Below are positions 22,546 through 34,567 of a stretch of DNA of 64,000 nt, piece by piece. Below the pieces are notes generated by a model that did not search any database, had not been told where the DNA came from, and saw only the letters and a program-made list of their open reading frames with translations. Every line of letters starts with the position of its first letter. Within the stretch, counting starts at the first letter, position 1. Made by a program: the position numbers and the translations under genes. The stretch comes from Episyrphus balteatus (Eukaryota; Arthropoda; Insecta; Diptera; Syrphidae), in assembly GCF_945859705.1 (NCBI RefSeq), contig NC_079134.1, positions 83,267,061-83,331,060 on the forward strand, in the 5' to 3' direction.

Positions 22546-23013
22546 TGTTTGAGATCGTACCACAAACAAAAGTCATCAAAAAAAATCATTTATAAATCAC
22601 ACAAATAAATATACCAGGTTTAATCAATGTACAAATAATTTTATTGGTACTTATCCAATGTACGGTTGAGCTGCTGGCCAAAGGTGTGGTTGATGGTGTG
22701 GTCTCGATCCAAATGAACGAGTGATAAGAAAAATCTTGTTCATGACTGCATAATCTCTTATCATCGCTGTTGTTCCAGAGATTATGCATAAATTTGCAGC
22801 GAGAAAGTAATTTAAGAAACTCACCACACCTTTTACCATTACAAATAAATATTATAAATCATGCAAAAAATTATATTACAGTATTGTTAACAAGAATAAA
22901 ACAAAAGAGTATAAGAGTAACAAAAGCAACAAAAAACAAAATAAGGATAATTTATATTATGAACAAAAGCAACATTATTACAACAAATATTAAACAATTT
23001 TAAGTCTTAAACA
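22546..23013 (-). repeat. BEL LTR (3' LTR in element orientation)
   Basis: It runs TGTTTGAGATCG to TCTTAAACA on the plus strand. The adjoining internal bases read on the minus strand as a G-rich purine tract (CAGGGGGGGCGGGA), which marks this as the 3' LTR. Confidence 0.93.
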
Positions 23014-24815
23014 TCCCGCCCCCCCTGGAACCAGTTTCAGGACGTCGGTAAGAGCGCAAGTTTCGCTATAGGGCGGATAAATGTTCCGGCTGCTGTTTTT
23101 ACGGTAACGACTCGTACTTGTTGGTCTGTGCCCGAATGAACAGAAACGACTCTGCCCAAAATCCATTAAGTGGGTGGTAAATTTGGTTCTTTGATTACCA
23201 CTTAGTCCCCAGATTTGAAGTTTGGTGTACTTCGTTGCCACTTTGGTCGCTCTTGGCGCGTTGTCAGGTATTCTGTGTGCCATCTCTTCCAGAATCCCTG
23301 GACCATGTTTTGGATATGATTCCAATGGGATAGTCTGTTGATGGGGGTATCCAAATGGCTCGGCTCTGGAACAGCTGTCATTGGTTGACCTACAAGAAAG
23401 TGAGCTGGGGTTAGAGGGTTTAAATCACCGTCGGACATAGAACACAAAGGACGAGAATTAAGAATAGCTTCTACTTGACACAAAAGGGTACATAATTCTT
23501 CAAAAGTTAAAATTGATTTGCCGATAACACGACGTAAGTGCAGTTTAACTGACTTAACGCCCGCCTCCCACAATCCGCCAAAGTGTGGACTTGACGGAGG
23601 GATGAAGTGCCAAGCTATACCATCCTTGGCGAGAGCGTCAGTGATAACATCATTGTGAGATTGCTCCATAACCAGTTTGTGCATCTTAGTAAGGCACCGC
23701 CTAGCGCCTTGGAAATTTGTCCCATTGTCGCTGTATACATTAGAGCGAGAGACAAATCTGCGAAAAGCTGCAATGAAGGCATCTGTGGTGAGATCATTCA
23801 CCAACTCCAAATGTATAGCCTTCGTAGTCATGCACACAAATATGCTATGTATGCTTTGGATGTTTTAGCATTGCGACAGCGGGATAACCTTATCGTCAGT
23901 GGGCCAGCATAATCTAAGCCTGTATTAGTGAATGGCCGGTTCGGTTGTATGCGATAAGATGGCAAATCTCCCATTATCTGTTGGCTAGTAATTTTTCTCT
24001 GCATAAAACATTGATGGCATTGATGGATAGTTTTTCGAATGATGTTTCGGCTGCCCATTATCCAAAATTCTTGTCGGACAAAGGCGAAAGTTTCAGATAC
24101 CCCTGAGTGCATGTACCGCTGGTGAATATCTGTATTGATGAGATTAGAAACTAGGTTATTTTTAGGTAGAATGATTTATATTAAATGAAACACAAGCTGA
24201 TTTAATTCGTCCCCCCACTCGAAGCAATCCATCATTATCGAGAAAGGCTGAATATCGCAATAATTGAGATTTTGAAGGAAGCTGATTTGTTGAAATTAGA
24301 TGTTGAATATCATCTGGATAAGCGTTCCACTGAATATACTTCAAAATCGATAGTTTGGCATCTCGGATTTCTGCGTATTTCAGTCCATTTTTCACTCGAT
24401 CAGGTTTTTTAGTTCTTACATTTGTCACAATTCTTAGAACATAAGCAGTAACCTTTAGTAAACGAAACCACGACGAGAATTTGTTAATGAGTTCCTCGAA
24501 AAGCTTATTATTCAAAATCGATAGTTTGGCATCTCGGATTTCTGCATATTTCAGTCCATTTTTCACTCGATCAGGTTTTTTAGTTCTTACATTTGTCACA
24601 AAACTTAGAACATAAGCAGTAACCTTTAGTAAACGAAACCACGACGAGAATTTGTTAATGAGTTCCTCGAAAAGCTTATTATCAACCACCGAAACCAGTA
24701 CAAGCCTCGGGAGCATCCTTTCTTCCAGCAACTCGTTATTAAATACATTTGCCGATAAATCAGATTGAGGCCAATGTAAATTAGGTTCCGCGAGCCAGCT
24801 TGGACAGTCCACCAA
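23014..24815 (-). pseudogene. BEL integrase and C-terminal region, frameshifted
   Basis: Read on the minus strand from 24815: a region before integrase (DDIQHLISTNQLPSKSQLLR, GLLRVGGRI), then the zinc-binding part with CHQCFMQRK and the first catalytic Asp in GLDYAGP (24112-23828). Next comes the core with NVYSDNGTNF (second Asp) and FGGLWEAGVKS (Glu) at 23837-23202, followed by the BEL-type C-terminal domain (LTTRQERPKWQ). At least three frame changes separate the pieces. The last piece, 23200-23014, reaches the purine tract. Confidence 0.9.
24341..24682 (-). repeat. In-frame 171-bp tandem duplication in BEL pol
   Basis: 24341-24511 and 24512-24682 are direct copies with only a few differences, both starting TCAAAATCGATAGTTTGGC. 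The unit is 57 codons, so the reading frame is kept. Each copy encodes a segment with KFSSWFRLLKVTAYV and KKPDRVKNGLKYAEIR. Confidence 0.92.
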
Positions 24816-25072
24816 ATTGGATGCTGAAAGAGAACCGAAGGTGAAACACCTCTAGAGGCACAATCTGCTGGGTTCGAATATGAAGGAACATAGTGCCAAC
24901 AGTTTCTTGGTAAAACCTCTAAGATTGCGGCCGTGCGGTTCGCCAAAAAGGTTGTCCAGCGACGTGGGGGCGACGAGAGCCAATGGAGCATGATTTCGGA
25001 GTCGCACCACGCGAAGGTTCGATAGATTTTAGTATTTATTGACGATTTTACAAGAGTTATTAACCGAGACAA
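24626..25072 (-). pseudogene. BEL RNase H region
   Basis: It encodes TFAWCDSEIMLHWLSSPPRR, the RNase H Asp-bearing strand typical of BEL elements, and YVPSYSNPADCASRGVSP. It is joined to the RT frame by a frameshift near 25065 and leads into the integrase region in another frame. Confidence 0.88.
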
Positions 25073-27678
25073 TAAAAGGGCACCGCAAAGTTCAAGACGC
25101 GGGGAATAGAGACAGGTTTTATAGGGGCCACTTTAGTTTTTGCAGCAACGATTGTAATTTTAACCTTTTTACAAGAGATTTTGGAAACAGCATAAACTAC
25201 GGCAGAGTAAGCATGCGTCGAGGCATCGGAAAACCCGTGGAGTTCGACTTCATCTTCGGATGAAAAGATATTTCGCGAAACTTGAATCTGTTCGAAACAC
25301 GACAGTTGTTCCCTATAAATTAGCCATCCATTAGCAAGTTCCAATGGAAGGGAATCGTTCCAACCCAGTTTTAATTCCGAAGACCAAAGTTTTTGAAACA
25401 TAATTTTAAACAAAACCACTGAAGGAGCAAGAAGGCCGAGTGGGTCGAAGATTATTGCTATTTCCGATAGCAAAGTTCTTCTTGTGATAGCAGGAGGAGA
25501 TTCTGGTAAGGTTATTCGATAGGAAAAGACGTCGGAAGAAAGATTCCAGAACATTCCTAATACCTTGACCATTGACTGAGACCTTTCGGGATCAACAAAA
25601 TTATATTCACAATCGGCCGGATTTTTTTGCGCAAGTAAAGACCAACAATTTGAACTCCATTTTTTAAGTTGGGGACCGGCTTCTGACAGTAACGCAATGA
25701 ATTCAGATTGTAAATTTAATAAATCCTGAGTGGAGCTCGCTCCAGTCATAACATCGTCTACATAGAAATCGTTTAGCAACACCCGTGAAGCGTTTGGATA
25801 AGTCGACTTGTAATCAGTAGCAATCTGTTGCAAGACGCGAACCGATAAAAATGGGGCCGATGCAGTACCGTACGTTACTGTTTTCAATCGATAATGTTGT
25901 ATTTTATCACTAGGAGACTGACGCCAAACGATGCGTTGATAGTCTACGTCATGTTCAGACATCCAAATTTCTCGGAACATTTTTACTATATCGGCCGTAA
26001 ACACGTAACGATGTTCGCGAAAACGCAAGCACACACCGATCAGATCACGTTGTATTGGAGCACCGATTAACAAATGGCTGTTTAAAGAATTTCCGTTGAA
26101 GTCTTTCACCGAGCAATCAAAAACTACACGTAGTTTCGTAGTTGAACTATCTGGTTTCAATATCGCGTGATGTGGAAGGTAGAATTGATGTGAAGTGTCC
26201 TTATAAATTTCATCGCGAGGTACCACTTCCATATGCCCCAAATTGATATACTCTTGCATAAATTGGGAGTATTTTTCTTGCAATTCGGAGTCACCTTTAA
26301 ACCGACGTTCCATCGAATACAATCGCGACATCGCGTCCCTTAAGGTTCCTACAAATTGCAGTTTAGATGTTTTAAACGGTAAAGACACAATGTATTTGCG
26401 ATCCAAATCTCGCGAGAATGTTTTTCGAAAATGTTCTTCAGCTGGATCATTAAAGGAAATTGAGGATGAATGAGGATCTACCGTTTCTAGTTCCCAGAAC
26501 CTTTGTAAAAGAGCATCTAAACCAACCGACGATACAAAACTCGATACGCGAAAATCATGACTATCTACATCCAATAGTTCACCCGAGATTACCCAACCAA
26601 AAGAAGTATTTTGGGCAATAGGTTTCCCAGGTGGTCCAAGAACCTTATCTGGTCCTAAAACCGACCAGACCTTATCTGCACCAAGAATTATATCAATAGG
26701 ACCATTTATGTTGAAGGAAGGATCGGATAAGTCTAGATTCCTAATATATTCCCAAGTTGATTTGTCGAAAGATCTGGAGGGTAGGTTTGACGTTAGTTTA
26801 GTGAGCACGAAAACATCGACTGATAAGGTTGAAGACGATACACGAGAATAGAGATTTATAGATATACATCCGTTCGTATATCCAGCATCCTTAGACGATA
26901 GTCCCATCACTGGAATACGGGCATAAACGCGAGGTAACTCAAGTTCTTGAGCGAATGACTCAGTCATAAAAGAAGATTGTGAACCTGTGTCTAACAGAAT
27001 ACGCACAACAACATCCTCATCCCTTTTATTTTTAAGTTTAGCGAGAATTGTTGGCAGAATAGTCTGCACACGAAGATTAAGTTTCATTGAATGATTATTG
27101 ATTAATGGATCAGCTGTTTTAGGGTTCAATGACAAAATCGGGGTTAATGAACTTGAAGATGTAGAAGAACCTGCAGCTGAGGTATTGTTCACCTCATCTT
27201 GATGGACAAGATGGTGATGACGAGCCTTGCAAACGCGACAGCGAAAAGACGACCGACATTTGTTTGACGCATGACCTGACCGTAAACAGCAGAAACATAA
27301 TGAATTGTCTTTTGTAAAAAGTCTACGCGATGGAATGTCTAATCCTACAAACTTTGAACACTGATATAATTGGTGAGAATCTTTGCACATTGGGATTGGA
27401 CATTGTGACTTAACATTCGAAGACTCAGCAACGTGAGCTCGAATAGGACCCGATTGTTTTCCACGCGATGTGGTCGCACGATTGAGAGATTGGCAAGCTT
27501 CTAATGCATCGCAGCGAATTTCATGAAATTCAATAAGTTCGTTAATGGAAGGGTCTTCACGAGAACCGATCTCCTCTGACCACGCTTGTTTCGAATCATT
27601 GTCCAGCTTATTGAGTAAGATATAGATAAGCCATGGATCGCGACCTGTTTTATTTAAAGCGTTTAAGCCACGAACCAC
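25060..27678 (-). pseudogene. BEL protease and reverse transcriptase
   Basis: This long open stretch of 872 codons is the best-preserved part of the element. In order: gag C-terminus with CCHC-like zinc fingers (CFCCLRSGHASNKC, CRVCKARHHHLVH at about residues 130-160), and the aspartic protease motif LLDTGSQSSFMT (about 230). RT follows with LRVVFDCSVKDFNG (fingers), FTADIVKMFREIWM (first Asp) and FYVDDVMTGA (YVDD catalytic pair, about residue 645), then the connection and start of RNase H with GFSDASTHAYSAVVY. The frame begins without a credible start because gag is frameshifted upstream. In a live element it would cut the polyprotein and copy the RNA. Confidence 0.93.
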
Positions 27679-28400
27679 TTCGTCGGCACCGTCGGTAACC
27701 TTACGTAAACTCTGGGTATTTTATGTTCCTACACACGGAAGCGATATGAACATTGCACAAACGATTGAACGCGGTCAAATCGCCTTTCGAGTCTATCCTA
27801 GGCCTCAGTATAATTGGCATCAGAAATTTTTATATGCTGAATAAGATCATCTGCTGTTCCACCCAAGACCGATTTCAGATAGTGAAACTTCTGAGTTGGC
27901 GATAGATTCGGCTTATTGTCGACCGAACCCAAAAACAAATCGCGAAAGTATGGCCAGTCCTTATAGTCGCCTGAAAATTTGGGAATTGTTATCGGAGGTA
28001 ATCTGATTTTCTCTGTATCTCTAGTCGACGAATCTAGAACCTTAAAAATGTCACTTTGTTGATGAGCCACGTGTTCTAGAACAGCGGCGTGGTTATCAGG
28101 CTCTAAATTTTCAACTAATTGTCTTTCGCGAATAGCCTTTTTAAGCCCCGCATGAGCTTCGGAGTATTTTGCTTCCTAAGTGCCGAAATCATCATAAAAT
28201 TCCTGAACATTATCAGCCTCTTCCAAATGTTTGAGGCATTCGTAATGAAGCGTTGAAAATTCTCCCCAAGCTTGTACAACCCTGCTTAGACGAATTTCCA
28301 GCATCTCAATTGTTGTAGAAGTATCGATTGCGGCTACGTAATCTACCGCACGAGTTAAACATGCCTTCGCATTACCACTTTTTTGTTTTAGTACATTCAT
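27679..28400 (-). pseudogene. BEL gag, one stop and one frameshift
   Basis: A true ATG at 28398-28400 begins MNVLKQKSGNAK. The frame hits TAG at 28176-28178 and continues in the same frame to 27798, including IPKFSGDYKDWPYFRDLF and KFHYLKSVLGG, which is the typical BEL gag block. A frameshift between 27798 and 27678 is needed to join the pol frame. Confidence 0.88.
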
Positions 28401-28740
28401 TGTACAGAAAAGAAAAAATACAAAACAAAAAATCTTAATCGAGGAATAAAATGTTCAAGAAAAAACCACGGTAATATGCGTTGCCTCAAACGCAACAAAG
28501 AATCTTAACAAATTGTAACACCGTGTTACAATAGAAAGAATTTCACAAAATGTTCTAACTGTTCCAGAACAAATAGCGTTATCCCACAAAGTACCGCACA
28601 ATTAATTGGTTTTCACACGAGGTTTTTTCAATATTCCAAAGTCACAAAAAAAACACGATTGGACAATTTTTTTTCTTTTTCAATAGTTATTCCCACAGTC
28701 AATAAATATTAATTTTCGCTTAATTCAATTAGAATACGGC

Positions 28741-28758
28741 GATTCGAAGGACCAAATA
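28741..28758 (-). other. BEL primer binding site
   Basis: On the minus strand TGGTCCTTCGAATC begins four bases inside the LTR end. TGG matches a tRNA CCA end, and the sequence resembles sites of other insect BEL elements. Confidence 0.75.
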
Positions 28759-29227
28759 TGTTTGAGATCGTACCACAAACAAAAGTCATCAAAAAAAAAT
28801 CATTTATAAATCACACAAATAAATATACCAGGTTTAATCAATGTACAAATAATTTTATTGGTACTTATCCAATGTACGGTTGAGCTGCTGGCCAAAGGTG
28901 TGGTTGATGGTGTGGTCTCGATCCAAATGAACGATTGATAAGAAAAATCTTGTTCATGACTGCATAATCTCTTATCATCGCTGTTGTTGCAGAGATTATG
29001 CAGAAATTTGCAGCGAGAAAGTAATTTAAGAAACTCACCACACCTTTTACCATTACAAATAAATATTATAAATCATGCAGAAAATTATATTACAGTATTG
29101 TAAACAAGAATAAAACAAAAGAGTATAAGAGTAACAAAAGCAAAAAAAAACAAAATAAGGACAATTTAAATTATGAACAAAAGCAACATTATTACAACAA
29201 ATATTAAATAATTTTAAGTCTTAAACA
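28759..29227 (-). repeat. BEL LTR (5' LTR in element orientation)
   Basis: This is the second copy of the 468-bp LTR, with about ten differences from the copy at 22546. CTGAC follows directly. Confidence 0.93.
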
Positions 29228-29232
29228 CTGAC

Positions 29233-30544
29233 TGATGGAAGAAATATTGGTCTGATCAATGACAAAGAAAAAGTATGAAGCCAAGCTGTTTTTCTTTTTA
29301 TAACTCGAAGCTGCGTTTTATCCAGGAAAATGAGAGTTTCATTTTACCGTGCATCTTGCAATAAAATTCGTCTTAGCAGCAAATTATTGAAAATTGATTT
29401 TCGTCTCTTTATAAAGATCAAAAATTCACTATGAATCTCCAACGATCCACACATACATAGAGCGTTAACTAATGGGTCTTCGAAATAACATGGACTCCAG
29501 AGTGTACAATTCAATAGCTGCCTACACTATGGTACAAAGGATTTAAAAAGTTACGATCATAGCTACCACTCATCAGTTTTATGGAACCTACCACAACACT
29601 TTTGCCAATCTCCAACGACGACATTTCTGCAGGTCAGCATAACCCGAACACCATTTTTATTGACACATTTATAATGATGTCAATGGCGGGAGTATGTTTA
29701 ATTATCTATTTATACATCATTATACTAAAGTTTAAATATAGATAATATTTTATGACCATAGGGATGTTATGTACATATTCTTATCTGTAGAAGTACGTTA
29801 GACATAAGACATAGCTGTAATGTAGTTTAAATTTACATCAATAAAACATTTCGTTTCTTATATTCAGAATGGAATGTTTTGTTTTGTGTTTTGCTATTTC
29901 GTTTGAGAATTATTCAGGTATAACTCAAATTTCTCTAACAAATTTCCCCTACCCTACAATACCTTTGTCAGCCTATAAATTAATTTATCTATCGATTTAA
30001 AAAAAATCAACTCTCTTTAACTACGTGTTTAGAAAATAGCCACATTTTTTGCAATACCGTTTTTTTTAGGTTATAACCTTTCAAATAAGATATAGAAGAT
30101 TTTTGTATCTCTAGTATTTTATTTTTAATTGCAACTTATGTCACACTGTTAAAAATTTCGGACGGAAGGGGAGATAACGTCACGTTATCAAAAATTGCTG
30201 TTGAAATAAAAAATACTTGCATTAAAAAATGTTGTATTTCAAATAAAAATATTTTAATAAAAATGTTATTTCGAGTTTAATAAATAAAATTTTTACTGTA
30301 AACCATTTTCTAATCGAGTGTAGTGTATATACTATTCAATGTATTATAGAGATCAGTGAGAAAAGGTTGTGGTCACCAATTAGTGTCACCACGTTTCCGG
30401 TCAGTAACTACACGATTTCAACAACAACCACCCGTGCAGCTATTTTGATATGCAAATTAATATAATAAACATAAACCATTAACTTAAACTTATAAACAAT
30501 TCTTGTTTGTAACAAAATGTATTAACCACAAGTTTTTTTTCTAG
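29233..30544. other. Non-coding DNA upstream of the LAPTM exons
   Basis: No coding frame found. The end, a T-rich tract ending TTTTTTTTCTAG (30533-30544), is the splice acceptor of the first LAPTM exon seen here, so at least the right part is intron. I could not find the exon for the missing N-terminus. Confidence 0.6.
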
Positions 30545-33087
30545 TTTCTAAACTTTCTTGCTCTAAGCTTTTTGGCTGTAATATGGCACAATCCGAAAAT
30601 GGTTGAAGAGCTTGAAAACAGTTATGATTATTCTATTGACTTGAACGCCCCAGCGTTGCCGACACCATTAAGCAAGATAGACTCCCCATATCCTTATCGA
30701 GATCACTCATTAAATTATCGTAAGTTTGAAATGAATGCGCTTTAACTTTTTTTTTGTATTTTACTATAACTTTTCATTAACGTTCACATAATTTTTTTTC
30801 CAGAAAACTTTGATATGGGTGGTTTGGTTTGCCTGTGTATGATCACGATAACATTAATGATGATATACGGCACATTAAAAAGTAAACCTTCCCAGATATT
30901 ACCATTCTTTTGCTTACAACTTTTCGATTTCGCCATAACAACGTAAGATAAAGTTAAACTGTATTAACATATTTTTTACTATTTCAGACTACCAACTGTC
31001 AAAGGTTGTTTCTTACTTGTTTTTAGATTTTTCTTTATGGAGATTTTTTTGTTCGTAAAAGTAAAAGATTGGTCATACAACGGCCATTTACTCTTTACAT
31101 GATTGTCAAATTATTTTGTTTTTGTAGGTTGTGAACGAACAACAAATTGTGTATATAACCAACAAGTTTACGGTCTGATGTTATAGTTATTTAACGGGGC
31201 AACCTGATCATCAGACTCCTTTTTAATTGTACTATGCCGTTTTTTGTTCAATTAACTTGAAAAAATTCCACACATAAGCTGGATTTGAGCAAATCACCTA
31301 GCGATTAGGCGGTCGACGCACTACGAGTTGAACCCACGCTGTCACTTGATAAATTCTTAAACAATTTTCTTATTTATCTAATTAACTTGAACCGGCTAGC
31401 TTTTTCACTAGACTACTACCCTTCAAGCAAGAAAACGGAGTTTAGAAAAGACACTCCGACCGAGAAAAACGGGGTTGCACTCACACACTTGCAACTTTTT
31501 GTCGAAGGAGAAATCGTGGTGAAAAAACCAATACATATAAAATCGGCTTCGCGGTGATTATAATTTCCATACTAACTTGAGCCGCCTTCGGACCCGTTTC
31601 TGAGCCGAGGTCGAGGTCGCCTGAGGCGGAGCGGATTCGGACCGAGGTCGGACTCGTTTGCTTGAAGGGTAAAGTTTGTTATTGTTAATTCTGTTTCATT
31701 CGCTTTTAAAGTCAGCCTACTTTTATATTTTTCCTCAATCAAATTTTGACAGTATACTAAAAGCAACCCCTTCAAGCAAGAAAACGGAGTTCAGAAAAGA
31801 CACTCCGACCTCCGCCCGAGAAAAGCGGGGTTACACTCACACACTTGCAACTTTTTGTGTATGAACACAAAGTCGAAGGAGAAATCGTGGTGAAAAAACC
31901 AATACATATAAAATCGGCTCCGCGGTGATTATAATTTCCATACTGATTTGAGCCGCCTTCGGACCCGTTTCTGGGCCGAAGTGGGACTCAGCTCCGCCCG
32001 AGGCGGAGCGGATTCGGACCGAGGTCCGACTTGTTTGCTTGAAGGGACCCCTTGAAGAAAGAAAACGGAGCTCTCAACTTTTTGTGTATGAACACAAAAT
32101 CGTGGTGAAAATACCAATACATATGCAATCGGCTCCGCGGTGATTATAATTTCCATACTAATTTGAGCCGCCGTGGGACCCGTTTGGTAGTCGAGCTCTG
32201 ACTCACTTCAACGCCGATTCGGACCGAGGTCGGACTCGTTTGCTTGAAGGGACAGCTACATTTGCACCATTTTATTCAGCCATTAATTCTCGTTTCTTTC
32301 CATTTCAAACTAATCAAACACCATTGACTGAATGTCAATAGTCTCGTTCCATTGTAGGTTGTAAATTACTCATCGAGTGGATCTTTTGCTTACACATCTA
32401 ATGCATCTTATTGATTCCGTTGAATGTGCGTTCCATTTAAAATCGCTTATAACGTACTCAAGAGTAGTTAACCAACTCCAAAGTAACGGGACTATTGGTA
32501 CATTTTGCAAAACACATTATACATTTTTTTTATTTTCTTTCAGCCTCACGGCAGCTGGCTATTTATGTTATTTGCAATCCGTACATCGTCTTATTGCTGA
32601 AAGCCACCGCCTTCCATGGAGGGAGAAACTTTTGGAACTGTCGCCAAATTCTCTTATTTTGCTGGTTTTTGTAACTTTTGTTAGCATTGTTTTTATAAAA
32701 GCATACGCAATTGGAATTGTATGGCGTTGCTATAAATACTTGACTTTGAGACAACATACTATGGGATCTTTAATGCCATGTGTTATGCATGATGTATCTG
32801 CCAATATGGATGTCGGTGAAGCTGCTTACACAACTATTTTGCCAAACTATGATGAGGCAATCGCCCAGTATATTAAACAAGTACCACCACCCTCTTATCA
32901 GGTAGCCATATCTAACATTTACGAGAATTTTACACAAAATGAAAGCAATAATGCTGTTGGCACACCTGTCAATGCATGTATTTCCATTTCCCAACTAGAG
33001 CCACCCCCTTACAACGCAAATTTGGTTGATAATTCAGAAGCTCTTTCAATTTCTACTACCTGCAACAATTTAAATCAAGCAATTTAA
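30545..33087 (+). CDS. LAPTM4/5-like lysosomal membrane protein, three 3' exons
   Basis: Coding exons are 30545-30719, 30804-30942 and 32544-33087; phases join exactly (one base + two, then two + one). Splice sites are CTAG before 30545, GTAAGT at 30720, CCAG before 30804, GTAAGA at 30943, and TTTCAG before 32544. The product reads as a four-pass LAPTM protein: the end of TM1 (FLNFLALSFLAVIWHNPK), a lumenal loop with ENSYDYSIDLNAPALPTP, TM2 (GGLVCLCMITITLMMIYG), and TM3 from ILPFFCLQLFDFAITT across the second junction. TM4 follows (NSLILLVFVTFVSIVF, then IGIVWRCYKYLTLR), then a cytosolic tail with two PPxY motifs (PPPSY and PPPY) and LPNYDEAI. In this family PPxY motifs bind NEDD4-type ubiquitin ligases during lysosomal sorting. 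The stop is TAA at 33085-33087. The exon for the N-terminus lies outside or undetected upstream. The reading frame is intact over about 285 residues. Confidence 0.93.
31290..31345. repeat. Possible tRNA-like SINE fragment in the intron
   Basis: TAGCGATTAGGCGG resembles a box A, and GGGTTCAACTCG on the other strand resembles a box B. The two are not on one strand at normal spacing, so this is weak. Confidence 0.25.
31419..31669. mobile_element. MITE of the CCCTTCAAGCAAG family, copy 1
   Basis: The ends CCCTTCAAGCAAG and TTTGCTTGAAGGG are inverted, and TA flanks both sides. Internal markers shared by the family are GGGGTTGCACTCACACACTTG, GATTATAATTTCCATACTAA and GGCGGAGCGGATTCGGACC. It lies in the last LAPTM intron. 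Confidence 0.85.
31768..32046. mobile_element. MITE of the CCCTTCAAGCAAG family, copy 2
   Basis: Same ends and internal blocks as copy 1, plus TGTGTATGAACACAAAGTCG, itself a small palindrome. It is abutted almost directly by copy 3. Confidence 0.85.
32049..32251. mobile_element. MITE of the CCCTTCAAGCAAG family, copy 3 (deleted)
   Basis: A shortened copy: the left end is changed (CCCTTGAAGAAAG) and much of the CACTCACACACTTG region is missing. The right end is normal. It forms a tandem pair with copy 2. Confidence 0.8.
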
Positions 33088-33568
33088 ACAATAGAAAAAT
33101 AGTAATTGAGACATTTTATTAACATTTAACTAGGGAAAACAGCATAAGTCCACTAAAACCTAAATATAAATTTGATTCCAAATATAAGTTACTAATAGCC
33201 ACGTTTCATTGGATGAAGAAAACAAATAGAATTAGAATATTCAAAACATTTATTGCTAGATCTACCCGTGTTCTTCCAAACAAGTATATCGGAATTGCAT
33301 TGATTCCGTTCAAAGTGCGTTCCCTTAAAATCGCTTTAAAAGAATTCATGAGTCAAAAGGACCGGACCCATAACCTTAAAAGGTGAAAATAATATATGGA
33401 GGTCTCATAGCTGTACCGGACCAAATAAAAAAAATTAAAAAAATCAAATGTAGTACCAAAACTTGCGCAAGGTTTAACTCTATTAAAATCAGTCATAAGT
33501 TTGGTCAAAAAGTGTTTCGTTTCAAATTGTCATTTTTTGTTCAATGGTAGCGTATTTACTTTAACTTC
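33088..33568. other. LAPTM 3' flank, with a short duplication
   Basis: This likely holds the 3' UTR; no canonical AATAAA is near, only variants such as AATATAA. GATTCCGTTCAAAGTGCGTTCC at about 33300 resembles the intron sequence at about 32409 (GATTCCGTTGAATGTGCGTTCC), so a small segment is duplicated across the last exon. Confidence 0.5.
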
Positions 33569-33571
33569 TAA

Positions 33572-34203
33572 AGGCCCCAACCCATAGAATCCGTTGCGTC
33601 CGTTCCGCCAATCCATCCGTTGAAGTTGAAGTTTGGGACAGAAAGGGGTGACCCATAGGATACTTCGTACGACGGCTTGCTTTTTGACAGCTCACTTTAA
33701 ATTCCGAGGTGTGTTCGATATTTTATCGCTGAATGTGCACTAAGGAAGCTCTGATGCAAGAAATTTTTAATAACAGATTATCATTTGTAGATATGACTTT
33801 GGCATAGTAAAATTGAACTCGACAACAGAATTATAGTATTTAATTGATATAATTTATTAGATATATCATTAAATGTTACTTTTATTACATTTTCTTCACA
33901 AATAAACTATTAAAGTTCACAATTCATGAAATCGGAGAAGAAAAGAACACAGTTCTTAGTTCTGAAATTCCCCGGTGTGCACTTTAAAACAGAAAATTGA
34001 ACAGATCTATTGTTGACAACCAATGTCAAAGCATACGACGGATGAAAAAGTAGAAAGTTGGGCAACTTCTTCCGTCGAATACGTCCGTCTCCGTCCGATC
34101 CGTCGCTTATGGGTCGCTTCTCATAAGAACGTGTGTATTTTATGGAGCTGTCAGTTGAAAACTTCGACGGAACGGACGCAACGGATTCTATGGGTTGGGC
34201 CCT
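33572..34203. mobile_element. 632-bp MITE with TAA target duplication
   Basis: The left end AGGCCCCAACCCATAGAATC and the inverse of the right end AGGGCCCAACCCATAGAATC match for about 35 bases (CCGTTGCGTCCGTTCCG follows in both). TAA lies at 33569-33571 and 34204-34206. A 3-bp TAA duplication and GGGCC-type ends fit PIF/Harbinger. No transposase inside; frames at 33910-34230 are shadows. Confidence 0.8.
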
Positions 34204-34567
34204 TAATTCACTTTTTGTGACTTGGTTCAATTCAGCTCTTAGCCCTCCATATGTAAAACAGCAATTTCAGTGGAGTGAAGGAGAAATATATTAAGTTCAG
34301 ATGGTTTGCGTTGAAACGGCCAGTAATTTTCAAAGGTTGGAATGTCATCAATAAATACTCAATAAATACTTGGAGAACTATAAAAAGGGGACTCGCCGTT
34401 TTTCTATTAGGCTCTTCAATTTATTAATATAAATATATTGGTATCAGGAAGTATGTGTACTCCCATTTCATTCATCGCTCTCCAATTGCCTTCTGAAAAA
34501 TTTTTAAAACTTACCTTTTTTAGTGCTGTTTAATGCTTAATAAGTTATAACCGAAGACGTAATAAAA

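Larger units (their letters stand above)
22546..29227 (-). mobile_element. Complete but disabled BEL/Pao LTR retrotransposon
   Basis: Two LTRs (22546-23013 and 28759-29227) differ at about ten positions. They are flanked by a perfect 5-bp target duplication CTGAC (22541-22545 and 29228-29232). All coding is on the minus strand in BEL order: gag, protease, RT, RNase H, integrase. A primer site lies at 28741-28754 and a purine tract at 23014-23035 next to the other LTR. One in-frame stop and several frameshifts disable it, and one region carries an internal tandem duplication. Confidence 0.95.

Noticed and set aside
30583..30606. Short upstream ORF overlapping an ATG at 30599 as start of the LAPTM gene
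   Set aside because: The LAPTM frame is open back to a good splice acceptor at 30544 and encodes TM1 residues before that ATG, so both ATGs are internal to an exon or out of frame.
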